64,000 nucleotides of DNA from Sebaldella termitidis ATCC 33386 (GCF_000024405.1 NC_013517.1:3689989-3753988), one strand, 5' to 3'. Positions 16,741 to 26,339 are shown, counted from the first letter of the stretch. The notes: a model not told the origin generated them from the sequence alone. Numbers and translations: made by a program.

Positions 16741-17769
16741 ATGGAAAGAATCAAGAAATTTTCATTTTTATTTTTTCTTTTTTTGTTTGTAAGTACAATA
16801 TTTTATGCGTGTACAGTTATTTACTGGAATAAAAACCCTGATAAACTTATAGGGAGAAATATGGATTGGTATACAAATGTAGAAACTGAATTTTGGGTAC
16901 TTCCCAGAGGTATAAAAAGAGATGGGATGGTAGGGAAAAACAGTATGAAATGGGAATCTAAATATGGAAGTACGATTGTTTTTTTTGAGGCCCCCATTGA
17001 CGGAATGAATGAAAAAGGTCTTACAGGTCATGTTTTATGGCTTGGCGAGGCAGATTTCGGTAAAAGAAATGAAAAAACTCAAGGTATGGCCTTAGGTTTC
17101 TGGCTGCAGTATTATCTTGATAATTTTGCTACTGTTAAAGAAGCTGTGGCATTCACTAAAAAAACTAATTTCCAATTAGTTGATACGGAATTTGAAGGAA
17201 GAAAAGTCGGAGTCCACCTTTATTTAGCCGATGAAAGCGGAGATATTGCCGTGATAGAATATGTTAATGGAAAGCCGGTAATTTATCATGGAAAAGAATA
17301 TGTTGTTATGACAAATTCACCAACTTATGATAAACAGATAGAAAATTTAGAGCAGTATAAAGTCTTTGGCGGATCTAAAGAACTTCCCGGAAGCTCTGAA
17401 GCAGCAGACAGATTCGTAAGAGCAATGTATTATCTTGAAAATTTACCGCAGCCTACTGACTATGAAGATGGAATTGCCAAAATATTCAGCGTAACAAGAA
17501 ATGTTTCACAGCCTTTCAGAATTAATAATAATCCTGACAGACCTGACAGCAGTACTACAAGATGGAGAAGTGTTATAGATATAACTAATAAAATTTATTA
17601 TTTTGAAGCAACAAACAGTCCGAATTTAGTTTGGCTCGATATGAAAAAGGTTAACTATGAAAAAGGCTCTGATTTAATGAAAGTTAGAATACAGCCAAAT
17701 GATAATATTGGTAATATAACTGCTAAACTTCAGAAAACTGAAATGTATAAAATACCATTACCCAACTAA
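16741..17769 (+). CDS. Exported Ntn amide hydrolase (choloylglycine hydrolase family)
   Basis: 342 residues. A signal peptide (residues 1-23, ending STIFYA) is followed by Cys24, which would become the N-terminal nucleophile after cleavage. Family residues follow: the Asp in GRNMDWYTN, Asn in VMTNSPTYDKQIENL and Arg in TTRWRSVID. Enzymes of this family cut linear amides in bile-salt conjugates, penicillin V or N-acyl homoserine lactones. GGAGG precedes the ATG. The FadL-type porin gene follows 23 bp later, so the pair may release a fatty or steroid acid from an amide and take it up. Periplasmic; the exact substrate is unknown. Confidence 0.88.
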   Translation: MERIKKFSFLFFLFLFVSTIFYACTVIYWNKNPDKLIGRNMDWYTNVETEFWVLPRGIKRDGMVGKNSMKWESKYGSTIVFFEAPIDGMNEKGLTGHVLWLGEADFGKRNEKTQGMALGFWLQYYLDNFATVKEAVAFTKKTNFQLVDTEFEGRKVGVHLYLADESGDIAVIEYVNGKPVIYHGKEYVVMTNSPTYDKQIENLEQYKVFGGSKELPGSSEAADRFVRAMYYLENLPQPTDYEDGIAKIFSVTRNVSQPFRINNNPDRPDSSTTRWRSVIDITNKIYYFEATNSPNLVWLDMKKVNYEKGSDLMKVRIQPNDNIGNITAKLQKTEMYKIPLPN

Positions 17770-17792
17770 AATAATAAAATCTAAGGAGAAAA

Positions 17793-19106
17793 ATGAAAAA
17801 GTTAATAAAACTATTAATGCCTATGGTAATTTCTCTGTCAGCCAGCGGAGCCAGCATCGACTATCTGATGAATAATTCCTCTGTTTATCTGGGGAATCCG
17901 GCTCAAACTGCTAATATTTCTGTAGAAAGTGCATTTTTTAATCCGGCAGGACTTGTATATTTAGATGACGGACTTTATTTAAATATAAATGCTTTTTTAT
18001 CAAGTGTTGAAGAATCTACAGTTTTAGACGGTCAGAAATACAAGGCTGATGATTTTCCGGTTACTCCTAGTTTTAATCTGGTATATAAAAAAGAAAAATT
18101 CTCATACTATTTCAATACAAGCATTATAGCCGGAGGAGCTACTTTAAATTTTAAAGACGGTGTACCGGGTTTGGAATTAGCAGCTCAGGGAATAAATAAA
18201 CTGGATCCGCTGAAAAATACTTCCAGAGCTTTAAACGCAAATTTAGAAAATGGTAACTTTGACGGAGAAAACCGATACTTTCAGGGTGCTGTGGGAATAA
18301 GCTATCTTTTGAATGACAAGGTTTCTGTTTCATTAGGAGGAAAATATGTTTACGGAATAAGAAAACTATCAGGACATGCAGAATACTCCTATAACAAATC
18401 CAGTCCTCTGGGTGCAATAGTTGACGGCAACGCACTTCATATTGATTCCAAAAGAACTGCTGACGGATTTGGGGGAATTCTGGGAATAGATATAAAGCCT
18501 ACCGACACCTTAAATATAGCCTTAAAATTTGAAACTCCCGTTAAACTAAATTTCAAAGCTAGCACTAGTGAAGATGAAAAAATTTATCTTGGATTTCTGA
18601 ACAGAAGTCTGGGGATATCGACTTTTTATCCTGAATATAAAGATGGAAATAAGATGCGGCGTGATCTGCCTGCCGTACTATCAGCAGGAGTATCCAATAA
18701 GATAAATAAAGTAACGCTTTTATTTAGTTATAGCCATTATTTTAATAAAGCTGCCAATATAGATAATCAGAATTATGATGACGGAAACGAAGCAGGTATT
18801 GGTATAATGTATGATATAAATGATAAATTTACCTGGACAGCCGGAATAAATATAGCTGATACCGGTGCTTCAAGAGCTACTTATGATGATACGGAATTTG
18901 CCTTAAATTCTCAGTTATACGGAACAGGTGTAATATTCAAGCCAAATGAAAAAAATGAATTTGTCCTTTCTTTGGCTTATATCCATTATAATTCCGAAAA
19001 TGGAGTTGACGAACACTTTGTTCCGGGAGCGGATTTTGAAAAATCAAAAGTCCGGTATAAGAAATCAATAACCAGTCTTGGACTTGGCTATACATATAAA
19101 TTCTAA
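17793..19106 (+). CDS. FadL/TodX-family outer-membrane transporter
   Basis: 437 residues. Signal peptide to about residue 19 (LSASGA), then an N-terminal hatch segment with the FadL-like NPAQTANISVESAFFNPAGLVYL block, then alternating strands of a 14-stranded barrel ending YKKSITSLGLGYTYKF with a terminal Phe as expected for barrel assembly. These porins pass long-chain fatty acids or other hydrophobic molecules across the outer membrane. It follows an Ntn amide hydrolase in one operon. A terminator follows directly. Confidence 0.88.
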   Translation: MKKLIKLLMPMVISLSASGASIDYLMNNSSVYLGNPAQTANISVESAFFNPAGLVYLDDGLYLNINAFLSSVEESTVLDGQKYKADDFPVTPSFNLVYKKEKFSYYFNTSIIAGGATLNFKDGVPGLELAAQGINKLDPLKNTSRALNANLENGNFDGENRYFQGAVGISYLLNDKVSVSLGGKYVYGIRKLSGHAEYSYNKSSPLGAIVDGNALHIDSKRTADGFGGILGIDIKPTDTLNIALKFETPVKLNFKASTSEDEKIYLGFLNRSLGISTFYPEYKDGNKMRRDLPAVLSAGVSNKINKVTLLFSYSHYFNKAANIDNQNYDDGNEAGIGIMYDINDKFTWTAGINIADTGASRATYDDTEFALNSQLYGTGVIFKPNEKNEFVLSLAYIHYNSENGVDEHFVPGADFEKSKVRYKKSITSLGLGYTYKF

Positions 19107-19108
19107 AA

Positions 19109-19143
19109 AAATAAGGATTGCCTTTTCAGGGTAATCCTTATTT
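19109..19143 (+). terminator. Terminator after the FadL-type gene
   Basis: 11-bp arms AAATAAGGATT / AATCCTTATTT around a 13-base loop, 3 bp after the stop codon. Confidence 0.75.
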
Positions 19144-19187
19144 ATATTTAGAGAAAAAGTGTAAAAAACCTGTATTTTCTAAGCTTA

Positions 19188-19690
19188 TTAAAATCTGTCC
19201 GATAGTTCCGCCAGAGATTCAATTATTAATTTATAATCGAAGTTATTTTTATATTTCATATATTTTATGAAGAAGTTATTTTCCTTCCCCAAGCTTAATT
19301 TAGAATTCCGGGCTTTTCCATTATAAAGAAAACTAATTCCTTTATCTCCTTTTCTTAAGTTTCCATGTTCTCTTTCCCCATGAACCAAATTTTTTGTAAA
19401 AATAATTCTTACTGTCATAAATATTATATTTAAAGCCTTTGTTTCCTTTTGATGTTTCTTTTCCGGTAAAATTCTTGTCCATGGAACAGAAAAACGCTAA
19501 GATTTAAATCTTATTTCTGTCATTAATGCAGTGTCTTCTTGATAATAACGTAATGATCAGGGTAAATCTTTAAATCCGATGTCCCTTCTGAAACTTTTTT
19601 ATATCCTGACAGGAAGACTCTTTTCCATCTTCTAAATTCATACCTTCTACTTGATAAGCAGATATACTTGCTCCCCGCAAAAAATTTTAA
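19188..19690 (-). pseudogene. Dead GH1 (6-phospho-)beta-glucosidase fragment
   Basis: The 5' part (about 19690 down to 19440), read on the minus strand with frame changes, gives NFLRGASISAYQVEG (family NFLWGxSxxxxQxEG), LEDGKESSCQDIKK, EGTSDLKIYPDHY, YQEDTALMTEIRFKS, a TAG stop, then RFSVPWTRILPEK, matching the first 90 or so residues of GH1 enzymes in order. The remaining open frame down to 19188 is not recognisable, and the catalytic NEP and ENG regions are absent. It is a truncated, frameshifted relic of a phospho-glucosidase gene. Confidence 0.7.
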
Positions 19691-19716
19691 GAAATAGCTT
19701 TCAAATATTATTTTAA

Positions 19717-20100
19717 TTAGACTGTTATTTCGATCTGATTATCTTCAACAGCCACTATACAGCTCTCGTAATATCCATCACCAGTTGTACGTGGTCCGCT
19801 TATTACCTCATAACCGTCTTCTTTCATTTTTGATGTCAAAGAATCGACTTTTTCTTTACTCCCTACACTAAAAGCCAGATGTATAAAACCAGTTCTGGTT
19901 AAAGTTTTTTTTGTATCCTCCATTATTTCCTTAGTCATTATTTCTAAACGCGCTCCATCTTCAAAGCTGAGAAAATAGGATTTAAATCCTGTCCTTTGAT
20001 TATGGTACATCTCATTTGATACAGCATCAAAATATTTTATAAAAAACTCTTTTGCCGCCTCTAAGTCATTTACATACATTGCAATATGTTCGATTTTCAT
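19717..20100 (-). CDS. VOC/glyoxalase-family protein
   Basis: 127 residues, one vicinal-oxygen-chelate domain. MKIEHIAMYVNDLEAAKEFFIKYF has the first metal His, the middle RTGFIHLAFSVGSKEKVDSL the second, and SCIVAVEDNQIEITV the closing strand. The length fits two beta-alpha-beta-beta-beta units of a dimeric metalloenzyme such as lactoylglutathione lyase-like or epimerase-like proteins. AGAAAGGAAG precedes the ATG. Cytoplasmic, stand-alone; the reaction is unknown. Confidence 0.8.
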   Translation of the reverse strand: MKIEHIAMYVNDLEAAKEFFIKYFDAVSNEMYHNQRTGFKSYFLSFEDGARLEIMTKEIMEDTKKTLTRTGFIHLAFSVGSKEKVDSLTSKMKEDGYEVISGPRTTGDGYYESCIVAVEDNQIEITV

Positions 20101-20468
20101 ATTAGATCTTCCTTTCTATTTTTAATCATTCAATAAATGGTAAATGGATTTCATACTCTAATAAGTACAGTAATATTCAAATTCCGGTTTTTCAATTCTT
20201 TTTTTGAATATTAATACAGGCCCCTAAATATTTCTTTTGATGTGTATCACTGCTAATTGTGATAATCTTACCACCCAGTTCTTTTTATAATTTTAAAATA
20301 TTCTAGATGGTGTCAATTCCTTTATATTTCTTATTTGTTAATCAATATTACTCAAAATTATTTTTCTAATCTCCCTTCAGAAACTTTCGTCAAATCTTAA
20401 CAAAAGCGTATAATATTATATATAGATTGTCAAGGGATTAAAGTATAAAGTAAAAATTTTGAACAAGT
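20101..20468. other. Gene-free stretch
   Basis: AT-rich DNA between two minus-strand genes. I see no convincing gene, RNA or repeat here; it should contain the promoter of the VOC gene. Confidence 0.5.
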
Positions 20469-21200
20469 TTATTTCAATAATCTTGTCAATATCCAAATTC
20501 CAAATACTAAAGCTCCAAAAAATGAAATAAGATTGTATTTTCCTGAAAAGCTTCTAATTCCTATACTTAATGTTTTCCGCTCAGGACACTCGGCAATACA
20601 TGATAAACAGTTTATACATTTTGGATTTAATATTTCATTATGTCGAGAAACTTTTATTTCCATTGGGCAGGATTTATCACATTTTTGACAGTTTACACAT
20701 TTTTCATTATCTCGTTTAATAGTTAAAATTCTCCCAAAGCTCAAAAGTCCGTATCTGGCACCGTCCACACAAAACCATCTACAAAATGGTCTGTCTATAA
20801 AGAGAGAAAATATAAGAAATATTATAAGTACAACTAGTGAAATTATTGCTATTTGCTTGCCTCTCAATAAACTAAACATTATTTTCCTTGCATTCAATAC
20901 ATCTGTAATAAGTATAACACTTATAAATAATGGTATATAACGTATTGGTGATAATATTTTATCAATTTTTTCAGGAACATTATAAGTTTTTCTTATAAAT
21001 TTTTTTCTAATTTTACTCATATACTCTTGTATTGTTCCAAATGGACATATCCATCCGCAATGATAACTTCCTATCAAAAATGTAACACTCAGTACAATTA
21101 ATCTTGATATTGAACGCTCTAAAATTGTAACAGAAAATATCATAAAACCTAAAAAAATTATTTGTATTAATATTCTAAAATTCACCACTTTTTTTATCAT
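20469..21200 (-). CDS. Membrane-bound 4Fe-4S polyferredoxin (NapH/CcoG-like)
   Basis: 243 residues with about five membrane segments. Between them lies HCGWICPFGTIQEYM, the CxxxCP motif of NapH/NosR/MauN-type proteins, and a partner FCRWFCVDGARYGLL. The C-terminal part has two 4Fe-4S sets: CVNCQKCDKSCPMEI and CINCLSCIAECPERK. Such proteins pass electrons between the quinone pool or membrane carriers and periplasmic or cytoplasmic redox enzymes. There is no catalytic partner next to it, so the electron acceptor is unknown. Confidence 0.85.
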   Translation of the reverse strand: MIKKVVNFRILIQIIFLGFMIFSVTILERSISRLIVLSVTFLIGSYHCGWICPFGTIQEYMSKIRKKFIRKTYNVPEKIDKILSPIRYIPLFISVILITDVLNARKIMFSLLRGKQIAIISLVVLIIFLIFSLFIDRPFCRWFCVDGARYGLLSFGRILTIKRDNEKCVNCQKCDKSCPMEIKVSRHNEILNPKCINCLSCIAECPERKTLSIGIRSFSGKYNLISFFGALVFGIWILTRLLK

Positions 21201-21317
21201 CTAAACACTCCTTTTCTTTTACTATATATTTATTTTATCATTGAAATGTGTCAATTTTATGTTTTAAAAAATGTTTTCATATTCTGAATTGTAATAATTA
21301 TTGCTCCACTAAAAAAA

Positions 21318-21358
21318 GGAACTGTACCAAAAAATTTTTATTTTTATACAGTCCTTTG
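21318..21358. terminator. Hairpin AAGGAACTGTA / TACAGTCCTT
   Basis: Near-complementary arms (one bulged base) around an AT-rich centre in the 416-bp gap 21201-21616. It may be a terminator or an insertion-sequence scar. No gene is seen in the gap. Confidence 0.35.
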
Positions 21359-21574
21359 TATGAAAGCGGGAAAGATCACGACTTGTTTTTGTTCAGCTTT
21401 ATTGTACCAAAATAAACTATTGTATATATTCTGTCTGCTGATGATAAACTATCCCTTACACTTTTTGTAATTTAAAATAATTTTATATTATAATTCATTG
21501 CTATAACAGAATCTTCTTCACACTTCATTTTATCATATAATTTTTATTCACTTACTTAAAATACTAACTTTATG

Positions 21575-21602
21575 AAAGTACAAACTTAGGGAGCCATACT
21601 TT
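21575..21602. repeat. Dispersed hairpin repeat, copy B
   Basis: AAAGTACAA, ten-base loop ACTTAGGGAG, CCATACTTT. The loop is close to that of copy C at 49131 (ACTTGGGAGAG). It ends 15 bp before the 3' end of the minus-strand gene at 21617. Confidence 0.6.
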
Positions 21603-21616
21603 TTATTAGTTATCCT

Positions 21617-22276
21617 TTACTTTATAAAAATCCTGCTTACATTTGCTTCAAAATTTTCAAAATTTATTAGGTAATACTTTTTATTGTTATTTAAAAAATC
21701 TCTGTATATACCTATAATTTTTATTTTATTATCTGCAGTCAGCTCTTCTTTTAATATATCTAATTTCCCAAAATTTGCTGAATTAAGATTATGTGTAAAC
21801 GTTTTTAACAATTCATCTGTTGAAAACAGCTTCTCCATTTTAGACTTTTCATTCCATTTATACTTTATATACAGTCCGTCTTTTTTCATTTCATAATCAT
21901 AATCTGATCCAAAATCTTCAAAAAATATAAAATCAAAATCTTCATCATATAATTCTGATAAAACTGATGTTTTTTCAATGATTTTCTCTTTTTTCCAGCC
22001 TGTACACTCTTTCTCAGGCAGAATTTCACAGCTTGTATATTTATAATCTTTTATCAGTATTTCCTGACTTCTCACACCATTTTTATTGTATTTTAGTAAA
22101 AAATTCTTTCTATCATTAAGATAATGATTTCCTTTATTATCATTTAATTCTAATATAGTATAGAGCTCCCCGTTCTTTATTCCTAACGCAGTTTCCTTAC
22201 CTGTTATATAATCAGGTGGTGTTGATATACTAATAAAAAAAACCGCTATAAATAAAAAAAATACTTTTTTTCTCAT
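21617..22276 (-). CDS. Secreted protein of unknown function
   Basis: 219 residues. An N-terminal signal peptide (MRKKVFFLFIAVFFISIS) predicts export. The mature part is rich in Lys, Asp, Glu and Tyr with alternating short strands (YTILELNDNKGNHYL, IKIIGIYRDFLNNNKKYYLI) and two Cys (TSCEIL and KECTGW) that could form a disulfide. I recognise no domain. AAGGAG precedes the ATG. The lipoprotein gene 70 bp upstream on the same strand may be co-transcribed. Confidence 0.7.
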   Translation of the reverse strand: MRKKVFFLFIAVFFISISTPPDYITGKETALGIKNGELYTILELNDNKGNHYLNDRKNFLLKYNKNGVRSQEILIKDYKYTSCEILPEKECTGWKKEKIIEKTSVLSELYDEDFDFIFFEDFGSDYDYEMKKDGLYIKYKWNEKSKMEKLFSTDELLKTFTHNLNSANFGKLDILKEELTADNKIKIIGIYRDFLNNNKKYYLINFENFEANVSRIFIK

Positions 22277-22346
22277 AAAAATTCTCCTTCTTATAAAATA
22301 ATTATTAATGAAATTCTATTCAAAACTGACAATTCAAAATATCAAT

Positions 22347-23336
22347 TTAATTTCTTTCAATAAATTCTACTTTTTTATTCTCTATATAGAATCCTACACT
22401 TTCTCCTTCATAAGTACTAAAATAAAACATATAATCTTCCGGCATGTCATAATTTATTGACTCCATAACCATAATAATAAATTTTTGCATTTCTTCTTTT
22501 GATAATATTGCATTTTTATCATTTTTTACCATAAAATAAAATGAGCCTGGATAAGACTTAAGAGAATTCTTTGGTTTATTGGTTATACAATGGTATTTTA
22601 TACTGCTTCCTTTTGATTTCTCATTACAAGATTCTATTTCATCCTGAATAGTATTTTCAAGGATTTCCTCAATCTCATAATTGGAAAGAGCATCTAATTT
22701 TCCTCCTGCATACTCCTCAAGAATCTTTCCTCTTAAATTTTCATTTGAAATTTTGAATTTTATATTATCAAGACTGTCCATATTTGTTTTACTGTAATAT
22801 TTTGTATTTTTCCCATCAAGTATTATTTTTTTACCATTTATCTCAAATTCTTTATTACTGAATTTTTTTAGTAAATCCCCGTATCTTTTTTTAAAAAGTA
22901 CACCTAATATCTGCTCTTCTATTCTTAACTTGAAATCTGAATTATCCAGATCAATCTTTCTGTCCTTTGAATTAATTTTTCTCATATAATCAGTGTACCA
23001 TTTTTTTGAATTAGTTTTATGGACAATCTCTTTTTTTATTATTTCGGAAGTAGTAACCAAGACTCTGATTTTACCGTAAACTTGAAGGTCTCCTTTAGTT
23101 TTGACCGGAACAAATATCACTTCTTCATTCTTGAGTTTTCCGTCTATTCCATAGTAACTGTTTTCTATATCTGCTATTACCGATATTCCATTTGTATCTG
23201 CAATTTTCTGCTCAATTTCAAATTTCAGTTTCTCATCTTTTTGAAATTTTTGTAAAAATTTCTTCCCCTCTTCACTTGTACATGAAAATATTAAAAGTAA
23301 AAATAAGAATGAAATTATAAGTGTTTGATTTTTCAT
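22347..23336 (-). CDS. Lipoprotein of unknown function
   Basis: 329 residues from the ATG at 23336, chosen because MKNQTLIISFLFLLLIFSC then forms a standard lipoprotein signal with lipobox IFSC and mature Cys19; an upstream in-frame start at 23375 would add 13 Lys-rich residues. The mature protein is charged, about half Lys/Glu/Asp/Asn, with alternating helices and strands and no domain I recognise. It lies directly upstream of the secreted protein gene, so the two may act together at the envelope. Confidence 0.7.
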   Translation of the reverse strand: MKNQTLIISFLFLLLIFSCTSEEGKKFLQKFQKDEKLKFEIEQKIADTNGISVIADIENSYYGIDGKLKNEEVIFVPVKTKGDLQVYGKIRVLVTTSEIIKKEIVHKTNSKKWYTDYMRKINSKDRKIDLDNSDFKLRIEEQILGVLFKKRYGDLLKKFSNKEFEINGKKIILDGKNTKYYSKTNMDSLDNIKFKISNENLRGKILEEYAGGKLDALSNYEIEEILENTIQDEIESCNEKSKGSSIKYHCITNKPKNSLKSYPGSFYFMVKNDKNAILSKEEMQKFIIMVMESINYDMPEDYMFYFSTYEGESVGFYIENKKVEFIERN

Positions 23337-23626
23337 TTTTTCTTTTTTTCCTTTTCTGTTTTTTTTGTATAACAATCTGTAACAATCATACCAGATTATT
23401 TAATTATTTTGAAACTTCACGGTCTTAGACTTAATTTTCTGTATCTCTTTATATCATATTTTTATAAAATATCAAAACATTACAAATAAAATTAAATATG
23501 TTTTATTCTTATTCATATTTTCCAACATCTTTTTCTGTTATTTTATCATTTTTTATCTTCAAACTAAAAGCTTTCTGGTTTTTATTCTCTCTAAAGCTGC
23601 ATTCAAAGAGATTTTCAGATAAAATA

Positions 23627-23670
23627 AAACAGGCTGACCTCTATATAGCAGAAAATTCAGCCTGTTTATT
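23627..23670. terminator. Terminator near the lipocalin gene
   Basis: AAACAGGCTGA / TCAGCCTGTTT, an 11-bp perfect stem with T-rich flanks on both sides, just beyond the 3' end of the minus-strand lipocalin gene. Confidence 0.75.
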
Positions 23671-23698
23671 TTTAATTGTTGTTTTTTGCCTTCAATTC

Positions 23699-24193
23699 CT
23701 AAAATTTTTGGAGTAATTCAGTATTGTATCCTCTCTTTTGAGCAATATCCACTAATTTTTTATATACATCATTTTCCATGGTCTGTTCTCTGCTTAAAAT
23801 CCATAAGTAATTTTCAGTTCCTCCGCCCACTGCTGCATATTGATAATCATTATCCACATACAGCACATTATAATCTCCTCCAAAAAAAGGTATAAAGTAT
23901 ACTTTAAGTAATCCGTTATCGATAATTTTAGCTTTTCCTTCTGCTGTCTTCTCTTTATTTTTTATTTTATCATATCCTTTATTTACTACTTTAATACTTC
24001 CATCTTCATTTAATGAATATTCCGCCGTTGCATTAATAAGATTTTTTTCAAATCTGTTGTCTATTCTGGCTATCTCATACCATTTTCCCAAATATTTTTC
24101 ACTATTAAAATTTTCAAGTTTTTTCAGTTCTACTTTATTACTCGAACAAGACAGTACAAATAATAAAAGTAAAATGATATATAGATTTTTCAT
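23699..24193 (-). CDS. blc: Outer-membrane lipocalin lipoprotein
   Basis: 164 residues from the ATG at 24193, preceded by AGAAAGGTG; a GTG at 24202 is also open. Signal and lipobox are LLFVLSC with Cys16 as the lipidated residue. The lipocalin fold is clear: YLGKWYEIARIDNRFEKNL (GxWYEIA motif), YFIPFFGGDYNVLYVDNDYQ and YLWILSREQTM. Blc proteins bind fatty acids or lysophospholipids at the outer membrane and help membrane repair. A decayed paralogue is at 16311-16552. Confidence 0.9.
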   Translation of the reverse strand: MKNLYIILLLLFVLSCSSNKVELKKLENFNSEKYLGKWYEIARIDNRFEKNLINATAEYSLNEDGSIKVVNKGYDKIKNKEKTAEGKAKIIDNGLLKVYFIPFFGGDYNVLYVDNDYQYAAVGGGTENYLWILSREQTMENDVYKKLVDIAQKRGYNTELLQKF

Positions 24194-24202
24194 ACTGATC
24201 AC

Positions 24203-24496
24203 CTTTCTATGTGTTTTTTAATAATATACCATTTTTTCGATCATTTGCATATAAAAATATTATTCCCCCATTTCGAATTATATTATCAGGCTATTTCTAA
24301 CGGAGTTTTCTTACCGGAATATTGGCAGCTTTAAGTCTGACACAGCTGTTAATACTTGCAGAATAATCTACTGCTAAAGAAAGAGAGCCGTAACCTTTTG
24401 ATCAATTACTTGTTCTATCTCTGTCTTCAACATAATTATATATAATTTTATTTTATATATTTATAATTATTTATAATTTTTTATTATATATAATGA
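24203..24496. other. Intergenic region with a short coding-like stretch
   Basis: On the minus strand near 24295-24400 a short open frame reads SLSLAVDYSASINSCVRL, which may be part of a vanished gene, but I cannot assign it. The rest is very AT-rich. Confidence 0.2.
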
Positions 24497-24512
24497 ATGA
24501 TATACTTATCAT
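24497..24512. promoter_or_regulatory. Palindrome ahead of the YeiH gene
   Basis: ATGATA-TACT-TATCAT, a perfect inverted repeat followed by a possible -10 (TATAAT), about 40 bp ahead of the start codon. It is a candidate repressor site. Confidence 0.45.
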
Positions 24513-24553
24513 ATATAATAAATGTATCTAAAAATACAGAAAGGAAATCATAT

Positions 24554-25549
24554 ATGCTATCTTTAAATAAAATTAGAAATTATATCCCCGGAATTATATT
24601 ATCAGTTCTGATTATGCTGATTTCACAATTACTTTCCCGCATTATTCCTGTTATCGGCAGTGCTACTATAGCTATTCTTTCGGGGATCATATTAGGAAAT
24701 ATTTTTTTTCATTCAAATATATGGAGTAAAGGAACAGGATTTTGTGAAAAGACATTACTTGAAATTTCCGTTGTTCTTTTAGGATTTTCTATAACAATCC
24801 AATCCATAATTACATTTGGTTTATCCGGGATATTTTTTATATTAACTCTCATAATTGGAACCATAACTGTTTCTATGTGGCTGGGTCGTAAGCTGGGCTT
24901 TTCAAAAAAATCAACTGTGATGATGGCAGTTGGCAATGCAATATGCGGCTCTTCAGCTATTGCTTCAATCGCTCCCATTATTGATGCTGACAACGGGGAA
25001 AAAGGAAGAATCATCACTCTGGTTAACTTATTAGGAACGATTTTGATGTTGGGAATGCCTGTATTGGTAGTACTTCTTTTCAAAAATAATCCATTAAAAC
25101 AAGGAGCTGTTATAGGAGGAACTATACAATCTGTTGGTCAGGTTGCTGGTGCCGGAAGTATATTAGGTGTTAAAATTCTTAATATTGCCATGTTATTTAA
25201 AATTATAAGAATAATGTTTTTAGCCTTTGTAGTTATCTTTTTTTCATATTTTGGAACTTCTAATTCAACAAATGAGAAAAAAATAGTCTGGCAGAAAATT
25301 ATTCCATGGTATGTAATCGGATTTCTGTTAATCGGTATAATAAATAGTTATTTTCCTATTTCAAAACAAATAATACTTAATGCTCACAATTTCGGGACTT
25401 ATCTAGAAATAACTGCATTAGCTGCTATTGGTTTACGTTTAGATATTTCTGCTTTTTTTAAAGAAGGAAAAAAACTCGCTCTGTACGGTTTAGGTGTGGG
25501 ATTTTCACAAATAGTTCTGAGTTTTATTTTTATTAAGCTTTTTTATTAA
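24554..25549 (+). CDS. YeiH-family putative sulfate exporter (UPF0324)
   Basis: 331 residues from the ATG at 24554, preceded by AGAAAGGAAA; an earlier ATG at 24497 lies inside a palindrome and has no ribosome site. About ten membrane segments. The signature blocks LLEISVVLLGFSITIQSII, VGNAICGSSAIASIAPII and IQSVGQVAGAG match the YeiH/UPF0324 family, proposed to export sulfate or other sulfur anions. In other bacteria the gene is often beside cysteine or sulfur regulators; here no regulator is adjacent. Confidence 0.9.
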   Translation: MLSLNKIRNYIPGIILSVLIMLISQLLSRIIPVIGSATIAILSGIILGNIFFHSNIWSKGTGFCEKTLLEISVVLLGFSITIQSIITFGLSGIFFILTLIIGTITVSMWLGRKLGFSKKSTVMMAVGNAICGSSAIASIAPIIDADNGEKGRIITLVNLLGTILMLGMPVLVVLLFKNNPLKQGAVIGGTIQSVGQVAGAGSILGVKILNIAMLFKIIRIMFLAFVVIFFSYFGTSNSTNEKKIVWQKIIPWYVIGFLLIGIINSYFPISKQIILNAHNFGTYLEITALAAIGLRLDISAFFKEGKKLALYGLGVGFSQIVLSFIFIKLFY

Positions 25550-25598
25550 AATTATCAGATTTAAAGTAATGAAAAAGTCCAAAAATTGAAAAAAGAAC

Positions 25599-25636
25599 AA
25601 AAAAGACTGATAGTTAACAACTAAAAGTCTTTTTTA
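25599..25636 (+). terminator. Terminator after the YeiH gene
   Basis: AAAAGACT / AGTCTTTTTT stem with an 18-base loop, about 50 bp after the stop codon. Downstream 25640-25805 is empty. Confidence 0.6.
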
Positions 25637-25805
25637 GTATATCTCAGGTATTTTAAGCATTTGTGGCTTTTATTTATCATATAAAAATTTAAAAATACTA
25701 ATTACTTTTAATCTTTTCAATTAAAAAGCAAAAATATATATTTACACTATTTGAAAAATTATAAAACATAAAAAAATAAAACTATTTTCTACTAGAACTA
25801 ATACT

Positions 25806-26183
25806 TTAACTTCTTTCATTCATGCTATCAAAAGGTATCTTAGAATCGGCTACAACCTGCCATAATTTAACTTTTTCTTTTTCTACTCTAATTTTCCAAA
25901 AAGCTGGGATTTTCCAATACGAATTTTTATTTCCCTTATAACTTCCGCTGGCAAAACCTAATAGACCAATTGAAGCATTGCTTTTGAAATATTCCAATAT
26001 TTCTATATGATAATCAGGAAACCATTCAAAATAGTCTTTCCAGCCTTTTGACATCTCTTTTTTTGTTTCCTTCCTGTTCCAAGTGTCAATAAATTCATGA
26101 TCTTCACTCATTAATTCTATAATTTTTTCAACATTATGTTCATTTATTGCTTCAACAAACTGTAAAATAATATCTTCAATCAT
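25806..26183 (-). CDS. NTF2/SnoaL-like protein
   Basis: 125 residues. The N-terminal helix ILQFVEAINEHNVEKIIELM followed by SEDHEFIDTW, then WFPDYHIEILEYF and a final strand AFWKIRVEKEKVKLWQVVAD is the standard order of a SnoaL/NTF2-like cone fold. Such proteins are small enzymes or binding proteins of varied roles. AAGGAG precedes the ATG. No partner gene is adjacent on its strand, and the function is unknown. Confidence 0.75.
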   Translation of the reverse strand: MIEDIILQFVEAINEHNVEKIIELMSEDHEFIDTWNRKETKKEMSKGWKDYFEWFPDYHIEILEYFKSNASIGLLGFASGSYKGNKNSYWKIPAFWKIRVEKEKVKLWQVVADSKIPFDSMNERS

Positions 26184-26339
26184 ATATAAGTCTCCTTAAT
26201 CTTTTTCTCTAATTATAACATGAACCACAAAATAATAAATGATATTATGATATAAAACTATAATTTAAAAACAAGCTTTTTTGACTATTGAAGCAACATA
26301 ATTTTATTCAATTTTTTTGTAGCTCTACAATATATTTTC

